This document shows, piece after piece, positions 59,295-64,000 of a DNA stretch of 64,000 nt. The notes under the pieces were generated by a model, which was not told the DNA's origin, made no database searches, and saw only the letters and a program-made list of their open reading frames with translations. A program made the position numbers and the translations under genes. The stretch covers positions 1-64,000 of the forward strand of contig JBAYIE010000004.1 in assembly GCA_041665785.1 (NCBI GenBank). Direction: 5' to 3'. Source of the DNA: JBAYIE01 sp041665785. Lineage in GTDB: Bacteria > Bacteroidota > Bacteroidia > UKL13-3. Position 1 is the first letter of the stretch. Every line of letters begins with the position of its first letter.

Positions 59295-59732
59295 ATGTTA
59301 AATATGAAACCAAATCTGAAAAGGATGTTCGCAGTTGCCACATTGGTTGCTGCAAGTTCACTCACCATGAGTTTTACTACCTCATCACCAAGCGGTGATA
59401 AACCTGCCGGCAAACCCTGGAAAGCTCCTGAAAACGCCGTAAAAATGAAAAATCCTGCAAAAGGCGCTGATGCTTTAAAAGAAGGAAAAGATCTTTACAT
59501 GCAACATTGCAAATCATGTCACGGAGCCAAAGGAAAAGGCGACGGACCGAAAGCTGAGAAAATTGATATTTCCTGCAACGACTTCTCAAAAGCGGAATTC
59601 AAAACTGTTTCAGACGGAGAGATGTATTGGAAAACTACCGAAGGCCGTAAACCAATGCCTTCGTTCAAAGAAAAACTCAGCGATAACGAACGTTGGGCAG
59701 TAGTGCTGTTCATGCGCACCCTGGCTAACTGA
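59295..59732 (+). CDS. Mono-haem cytochrome c
   Basis: 145 residues (an internal Met at residue 4 may be the start). The N-terminal signal segment (FAVATLVAASSLTMSFTTSS) is followed by a class I cytochrome domain with haem motif CKSCHGAKGKGDGP (C72-H76), a GRKPMPSFKEKL segment holding the axial Met, and a final WAVVLFMRTL helix. Periplasmic electron carrier. Confidence 0.88.
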   Translation: MLNMKPNLKRMFAVATLVAASSLTMSFTTSSPSGDKPAGKPWKAPENAVKMKNPAKGADALKEGKDLYMQHCKSCHGAKGKGDGPKAEKIDISCNDFSKAEFKTVSDGEMYWKTTEGRKPMPSFKEKLSDNERWAVVLFMRTLAN

Positions 59733-59762
59733 TTGAAGTTTACTTAAAATTCAAAAAGGGTA

Positions 59763-60800
59763 ATGACACTGTTTGTTCACTTGAACCGCTTTGTTGTTAC
59801 CCTTTCTTTTTGCTGGCTTTTCAATGCCTGTCAAATGGAGAGCAATCCTTCGATGGTTATTGAAGGAAGATTGGTAAACCGAAACAACACCGGTTATAAA
59901 TGGGTGTTTCTGTACCGGTATGCAGATCCCATTTCCCTTGCGCATTTATCGAAACTTAAGGTGGATTCAACACCGGTTACGGAAGAAGGTACGTTTCGAT
60001 TTAAATTAAAGGAACCTTTAAAATCGGATTTCATAGATCTGGGAAATGAGTCCTACATTTTCGCCAAAAATATTTTTATCACCCGGGGTGAAAGACTGAA
60101 ATTGATTTTTGATGTTTCCAAAGACCCGCCTGAAATAATGAATCGGGATATCATTGGCAAGTACAATCAGATGTTGCAGGATTTCAGTGATACCTTTTAC
60201 AGGGATCCTGTAGTTAAACAATATTATTATGTAGGGAGCAATTTTTTACTGGCACCTGCATATGCCACCTATATCGACAAGAGGAGAGAAGCGCAACTGA
60301 AGTTTGCAAAGAATCTCCTGAATGATCCCGAAACTGATACCGTTTTCAAGACGTTTTTGCAGAGTGAAATCAATTATCAGTGGGCCAACGATAAAATAGC
60401 ATTCTTATGGAAGAAATGGGTACGAAATGAAGAAGTTCCCCTGAAGGCAGATTATTATAATTTTCTGCACGAACTACCCTTGAATAATCCACCGGCACTG
60501 ATCAGTCCGGCATATTTTCGTTTTCTGGAATTGTATATCCGCGAATTGCACCGTCAACTTCCCATTGGCATTCAAATGGCGCAACCGGCAGTGAAACTTA
60601 AATGCGACCTGGCCCGGGAAAAATTAACGGGTCTGGCATATAAAGTAGCGCTCTGGCAAATTCTAACTGAAGATGCTGCAACCATTCAGTCTTTAACCGG
60701 ATTTGATCAGGTACAAAAAAACAAAGTGGATCAGCTGGCACGACACATGGTTGAATTAACCGGAGATTCTACCTATCTTCACTATCAAATTACACCATGA
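59763..60800 (+). CDS. Lipoprotein of unknown function
   Basis: 345 residues with lipobox CWLFNAC. The N-terminal 110 residues look like a beta-sandwich (MVIEGRLVNRNNTGYKWVFLYRYADPISLAHL, EGTFRFKLKEPLKSDFIDL) similar to DUF4369-type modules; the rest is helical. No haem or metal motif. It overlaps the next gene by 4 nt. Confidence 0.6.
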   Translation: MTLFVHLNRFVVTLSFCWLFNACQMESNPSMVIEGRLVNRNNTGYKWVFLYRYADPISLAHLSKLKVDSTPVTEEGTFRFKLKEPLKSDFIDLGNESYIFAKNIFITRGERLKLIFDVSKDPPEIMNRDIIGKYNQMLQDFSDTFYRDPVVKQYYYVGSNFLLAPAYATYIDKRREAQLKFAKNLLNDPETDTVFKTFLQSEINYQWANDKIAFLWKKWVRNEEVPLKADYYNFLHELPLNNPPALISPAYFRFLELYIRELHRQLPIGIQMAQPAVKLKCDLAREKLTGLAYKVALWQILTEDAATIQSLTGFDQVQKNKVDQLARHMVELTGDSTYLHYQITP

Positions 60801-61180
60801 AAAAAGTTTCCCTCATTGCTTTTTTTCGGGTGCTGGGAGGTCTTGTTTTTCTGGCGCTCGGACTCAGTCATTTTTATTACACCACTGAAATGGCGGTGTT
60901 TGTTCCTTTACCCACAGGCTCCAGTTATTTTGTTTATGGTACCGGATTGATTCTGGTAATTGCTGCATTTTCACTGTTGATGAATCAATCTGTCCGATAT
61001 GCCTGGATGGCTATAGCCTGCGCGTTGGCCTTGTCGGCCGGATTTGTACAATTGGGCATGGAATGGCGCCAGGAGGATGTAATCCTCAGACAGGTTGGCA
61101 TGGTAAACATCATAAAATTGTTGATTGCCTTTGTAATTCCTTTGATCGGGATGTGGTTCTTGATGCGCAAATCCGGTTAG
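60797..61180 (+). CDS. DoxX/MauE-like small membrane protein
   Basis: 127 residues with four transmembrane helices: FFRVLGGLVFLALGLSHFYYT, VYGTGLILVIAAFSLLMN, AWMAIACALALSAGFVQLG and IKLLIAFVIPLIGMWFLM. The size and helix pattern resemble DoxX-like proteins, found with redox enzymes in many bacteria. Function here unknown. Confidence 0.65.
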   Translation: MKKVSLIAFFRVLGGLVFLALGLSHFYYTTEMAVFVPLPTGSSYFVYGTGLILVIAAFSLLMNQSVRYAWMAIACALALSAGFVQLGMEWRQEDVILRQVGMVNIIKLLIAFVIPLIGMWFLMRKSG

Positions 61181-61276
61181 CGGATTATGAGATCCGGTTT
61201 ACCTGCTCAATCGCAGTATAATTCGTAATCATTATCATTCTTTCCAATCACCGAATGTTCAAACTTTGTCTGCGGA

Positions 61277-61735
61277 ATGCAAATAAAGTCAATGGACCCA
61301 CGTAAAAGTAAACTCCCTGTTCTTACAGTGTTGCTGTTAGGATGTATCCTCACCCTTTCCATTCCCACAACCGGACAAATGAAGCATTGGATTGCTCCGG
61401 AGTCGGCAGATACCCTCAAAAATGAAAACCTGCTCAATCCATCCTGGATAGCTGAAGGGAAATTGTTGTACATGGCGCAATGTGTGGTATGTCATGGCGA
61501 AACGGGCAGAGGAGAAGGCGATTCAGGTTTTGGCCTGGAAGTACCTCCCGGAGATTTTAACGATGATTACACCCGTTCGGAAAGCGATGGCGCCATTTTC
61601 TGGAAGATTACTTACGGTAAATTACCTATGCCGCAATTCCAATCCAGAGCCACCGAAACACAGCGCTGGCAAATGGTTGCCTATATCCGTGAATTGCAAA
61701 GAAGTTACGGTTCATGGCAGGTTAAAAAAAAATGA
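61277..61735 (+). CDS. Mono-haem cytochrome c
   Basis: 152 residues with a signal or anchor helix (VLTVLLLGCILTLSIP; its Cys is not at a convincing lipobox). The cytochrome domain has CVVCHGETGRGEGDSG (C69-H73), an axial-Met segment YGKLPMPQFQS and a closing WQMVAYIREL helix. It is similar in layout to the cytochrome at 59295-59732. ATG 61292 is an alternative start (MDPRKSK). Confidence 0.87.
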   Translation: MQIKSMDPRKSKLPVLTVLLLGCILTLSIPTTGQMKHWIAPESADTLKNENLLNPSWIAEGKLLYMAQCVVCHGETGRGEGDSGFGLEVPPGDFNDDYTRSESDGAIFWKITYGKLPMPQFQSRATETQRWQMVAYIRELQRSYGSWQVKKK

Positions 61736-61757
61736 GTAGATCCTAAATTTTACCGAT

Positions 61758-62927
61758 ATGAAATTTCGTAACCCGATTGCTGGCCTTCTTATATTCAACC
61801 TATTGTTTAGTGCCACCCGAATGTATGCGCAAAGTGAACCCAGACCTGCAGGGGTTGCCGGATTATCGGGCATCACCAAAAATGTAATTATCGGGTATGC
61901 CTATGCCGATTTTATATACACGCCACACGACGAAATCAAAACCAATTTTAACCGGGTAGGATTTAGTCCGACCATGATTTGGAAACTGGGAGAACATCTG
62001 TTTTTTGAAAGTCAGGTAGAGTTTTTTACCGACAGCAATATTATAGTTACTCAGGTCGAATACGCTAAATTATCTTACCTGATCAACCCTTATATGACTT
62101 TGGGCATGGGAAAAATTCTTACACCGTTTGGGATGTACACCGAACGCTTTGAAGCGCCCTTTATCGAGCGTTTACCAAATTCTCCTTTAGGATTCCGTCA
62201 TCAGGAAGAAGCTCCGAATATTGGTCCGGTTGGATCGGAAATGGGGCTTGATATCCGGGGTGGTTTTCATTTAGGGGATGGTAAAATGAATTATGTAGTA
62301 TTCGTAACCAATGGCCCAAGGTTAAACGAGGGATTGGTGGAACACGAGTTAGGCGGGGCGTTGGATTATGAAAATTTTTCGGACAATAACAGCAACAAGG
62401 CGATTGGCGGAAGATTGGGGATTCTGCCATTGTCCAATTCGTCGCTTGAATTTGGTTTTTCAGCCAGTACCGCAACGGCCGGTGATGTACGCAATGGCCA
62501 TAAAAATGTAAGTGCCCGTGCCGGTGCTTTTGATGTGGCATATCAAAGTGCATTTCAATCCGTAAAATCGCTGATCAATATCAAAGGACAGATCAATTAC
62601 CTGGAGGTTGACCGTTCAGATTATATCGATGAGCACGGAGCCATTTATAGCTTTAACAATACCAGTTCCATTTATTATATCCGTGCATCGCTTCGTCCGG
62701 CATTCGTTAAAAATTATTTTATCCGGCATACAGAATTCCTGGTAAGGTATAATGGTATGAATCTGGCTGAAGGTGCTTTATGGGGAGGGAAATCAACCCG
62801 TTTGGATCTTGGAATATCATACTGGCTCAGCTTACGTACCGGTTTGCGCATTGCCTACGAAGCAACCAACTCAGCGCATCATGGAAAGGAAGATGCCGTT
62901 TTGGTAAGGTTTGTAACCGGATTTTAA
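61758..62927 (+). CDS. Porin-like outer-membrane protein
   Basis: 389 residues with a signal peptide ending TRMYAQ. The mature part alternates hydrophobic strands and polar turns (YADFIYTPHDEIKTNFNRVGFSPTMIWKLGEHLFFESQVEFFTD) and ends in a barrel-closing Phe (VRFVTGF). Segments such as MTLGMGKILTPFGMYTERF recall phosphate-selective OprO/P-type or related porins. In this cluster it may give passage to a small substrate or house a cytochrome. Confidence 0.75.
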   Translation: MKFRNPIAGLLIFNLLFSATRMYAQSEPRPAGVAGLSGITKNVIIGYAYADFIYTPHDEIKTNFNRVGFSPTMIWKLGEHLFFESQVEFFTDSNIIVTQVEYAKLSYLINPYMTLGMGKILTPFGMYTERFEAPFIERLPNSPLGFRHQEEAPNIGPVGSEMGLDIRGGFHLGDGKMNYVVFVTNGPRLNEGLVEHELGGALDYENFSDNNSNKAIGGRLGILPLSNSSLEFGFSASTATAGDVRNGHKNVSARAGAFDVAYQSAFQSVKSLINIKGQINYLEVDRSDYIDEHGAIYSFNNTSSIYYIRASLRPAFVKNYFIRHTEFLVRYNGMNLAEGALWGGKSTRLDLGISYWLSLRTGLRIAYEATNSAHHGKEDAVLVRFVTGF

Positions 62928-62936
62928 ATCAACATC

Positions 62937-63206
62937 ATGAAAAAGAAAATACAAATAGGATTTGCGTTGGTGTTTGCATTCACTATGCTATTCTCCATGC
63001 ATTCCTGTAAAACCAGTTCCATGGTGAAAGAAAAATCGGGAGCTGTATTGTGGAGTGAAAATTGTTCGCGTTGTCATTACGCACCGGATCCCGAAGATTA
63101 TAACGATGCACAATGGGAAGTGATCAATATGCACATGCAGGTTAGAACCAGCTTAACAGCTGAAGAAACTGAAAAAATTACGCATTTTCTTCAGGATTCA
63201 AATTAA
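62937..63206 (+). CDS. Small cytochrome c lipoprotein
   Basis: 89 residues with lipobox LFSMHSC and one haem motif CSRCHYAPDP (C43-H47). The rest is a short helical domain (EETEKITHFLQD). Possibly an outer-membrane-anchored electron carrier that ends the cluster. The 63207-63312 gap holds no gene. Confidence 0.8.
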   Translation: MKKKIQIGFALVFAFTMLFSMHSCKTSSMVKEKSGAVLWSENCSRCHYAPDPEDYNDAQWEVINMHMQVRTSLTAEETEKITHFLQDSN

Positions 63207-63312
63207 TCCTTTATAAGCGGTGATGAACAGTTTCATTGAAGCCTATTCCTTAATTCTTCCACAATTATTCCCTTTTCAAAGCTAAATTGCATTTTTATTG
63301 TTAATACACATT

Positions 63313-64000
63313 ATGAACCTATCAGAAGAATCAGTTATTAAAGCCCTGTCAACAGTAATCGAACCGGATTTCAAAAAAGATCTGGTATCGCTGAATATGA
63401 TCAGGAATATTGTTATTGAAGGAAATAACCTGTCGTTTACCGTAGTCCTTACAACACCGGCTTGTCCTTTGAAAGACCGGATCGACCGCGAGTGCCGCGA
63501 AGCCATCGCCTTGCATTTTGAGAGCAAACCGGAAGTGAAAATTGAAATGATAGCCGAGGTTATTTCAAACCGAAGCGATAAATTGGTATTGCCCGGCGTT
63601 CGTAATATCATAGCTGTTATTTCAGGTAAAGGGGGAGTTGGAAAATCAACTGTTGCGGCCAATCTTGCTGTAGGATTGAGTGCTGCGGGAGCCAAGGTTG
63701 GTTTGCTGGATGCCGATATACATGGTCCATCCGTTCCTTTGATGTTTGGCATTCACGAAACGCCGGAAATAAGAGAAGAAGAAGGCAAACAATGGATGGT
63801 ACCGCTCGAACGTCATGGAATCAAATTGATGTCGATCGGATTCATGGTAGATCCTGATCAGGCTATCGTTTGGCGTGGACCCATGATCTCTTCAGCACTA
63901 CGCCAGTTTGTGAGTGAAACTGATTGGGGCGAATTGGATTATCTGGTATTGGATATGCCTCCGGGCACGGGTGATATTCACCTGACCATGGCACAAATTA
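63313..64000 (+). CDS. Mrp/ApbC family iron-sulfur carrier ATPase (partial, runs off the window)
   Basis: The first 229 codons are present. The N-terminus is an MIP18/DUF59 domain (ESVIKALSTVIEPDFKKDLVS, VVLTTPACPLKDRI). The deviant Walker A AVISGKGGVGKSTVAANLA follows, then VGLLDADIHGPSVPLMFG and DYLVLDMPPGTGDIHLTMAQI, all typical of Mrp. It loads iron-sulfur clusters onto target proteins, which would fit the adjacent iron-sulfur subunit, but Mrp is a general housekeeping protein. ATG 63313 is chosen because it begins the DUF59 domain; the 3' end lies beyond position 64000. Confidence 0.93.
   Translation, partial: MNLSEESVIKALSTVIEPDFKKDLVSLNMIRNIVIEGNNLSFTVVLTTPACPLKDRIDRECREAIALHFESKPEVKIEMIAEVISNRSDKLVLPGVRNIIAVISGKGGVGKSTVAANLAVGLSAAGAKVGLLDADIHGPSVPLMFGIHETPEIREEEGKQWMVPLERHGIKLMSIGFMVDPDQAIVWRGPMISSALRQFVSETDWGELDYLVLDMPPGTGDIHLTMAQI

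Noticed and set aside
52172..63206. Nitrite reductase (Nrf) operon
   Set aside because: NrfC- and NrfD-like genes are present but there is no pentahaem NrfA or NrfH; the cytochromes are single-haem proteins of another type.

Overview
The window is chromosomal DNA of a member of the Bacteroidota carrying an integrated siphovirus-like prophage of about 40.3 kb. The phylum is inferred from promoters of the TTG-N19-TAnnTTTG type (upstream of gap and of the tRNA-Ser/tRNA-Pro pair), weak Shine-Dalgarno signals, gene content (paired-parvulin SurA-like protein next to MoxR, DUF5777-type barrel, YceI-like lipoprotein) and an interspersed intergenic repeat family of a kind I recall from Flavobacteria and relatives. 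I cannot name a genus from sequence alone.

Left chromosomal arm (1-11120): tRNA-Glu, glyceraldehyde-3-phosphate dehydrogenase, a periplasmic peptidyl-prolyl isomerase and a MoxR ATPase, imidazolonepropionase (histidine degradation), a gamma-carbonic-anhydrase-fold protein, a type II NADH dehydrogenase, a small membrane protein, a tandem CbxX-type AAA ATPase, and tRNA-Ser and tRNA-Pro.

Prophage (11121-51442): integrated at the 3' end of tRNA-Pro, bounded by a 29-bp direct repeat. The integrase lies at the left end on the plus strand. A divergent repressor/Cro-like pair with palindromic operators lies at the right end. Almost everything between reads leftward. Reading from the right: small early genes; cytosine and adenine DNA methyltransferases; a primase-helicase; a MazG-like protein; a diversity-generating retroelement (DGR) with two target genes, a 69-nt template repeat and a reverse transcriptase; a possible switch regulator; fibre-like proteins; S49 head protease with scaffold tail, capsid and tail-tube candidate; terminase and a PLD-like protein; a RadC/ArdC-like accessory cassette; portal; lysis cassette; tail genes ending in the tape measure protein; and finally two exported or lipoprotein genes next to the integrase.

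The DGR is the most notable element. The template repeat and the repeat in the second target differ at 15 positions, all of them adenines in the template, which is the signature of adenine-specific mutagenic retrohoming. The first target carries a more drifted copy (15 adenine changes plus 3 others). The targets are small soluble proteins encoded in the early region rather than obvious tail fibres.

Right chromosomal arm (51443-64000): stacked palindromes and terminators, then a 14-gene plus-strand cluster (52172-63206). It encodes periplasmic or outer-membrane lipoproteins, five proteins with haem c motifs, a Tat-exported four-cluster ferredoxin, an NrfD-type membrane quinone module and two beta-barrels. 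It looks like an electron-transfer system, but no molybdopterin or other catalytic oxidoreductase is encoded with it. The window ends inside an Mrp/ApbC-type iron-sulfur carrier gene.
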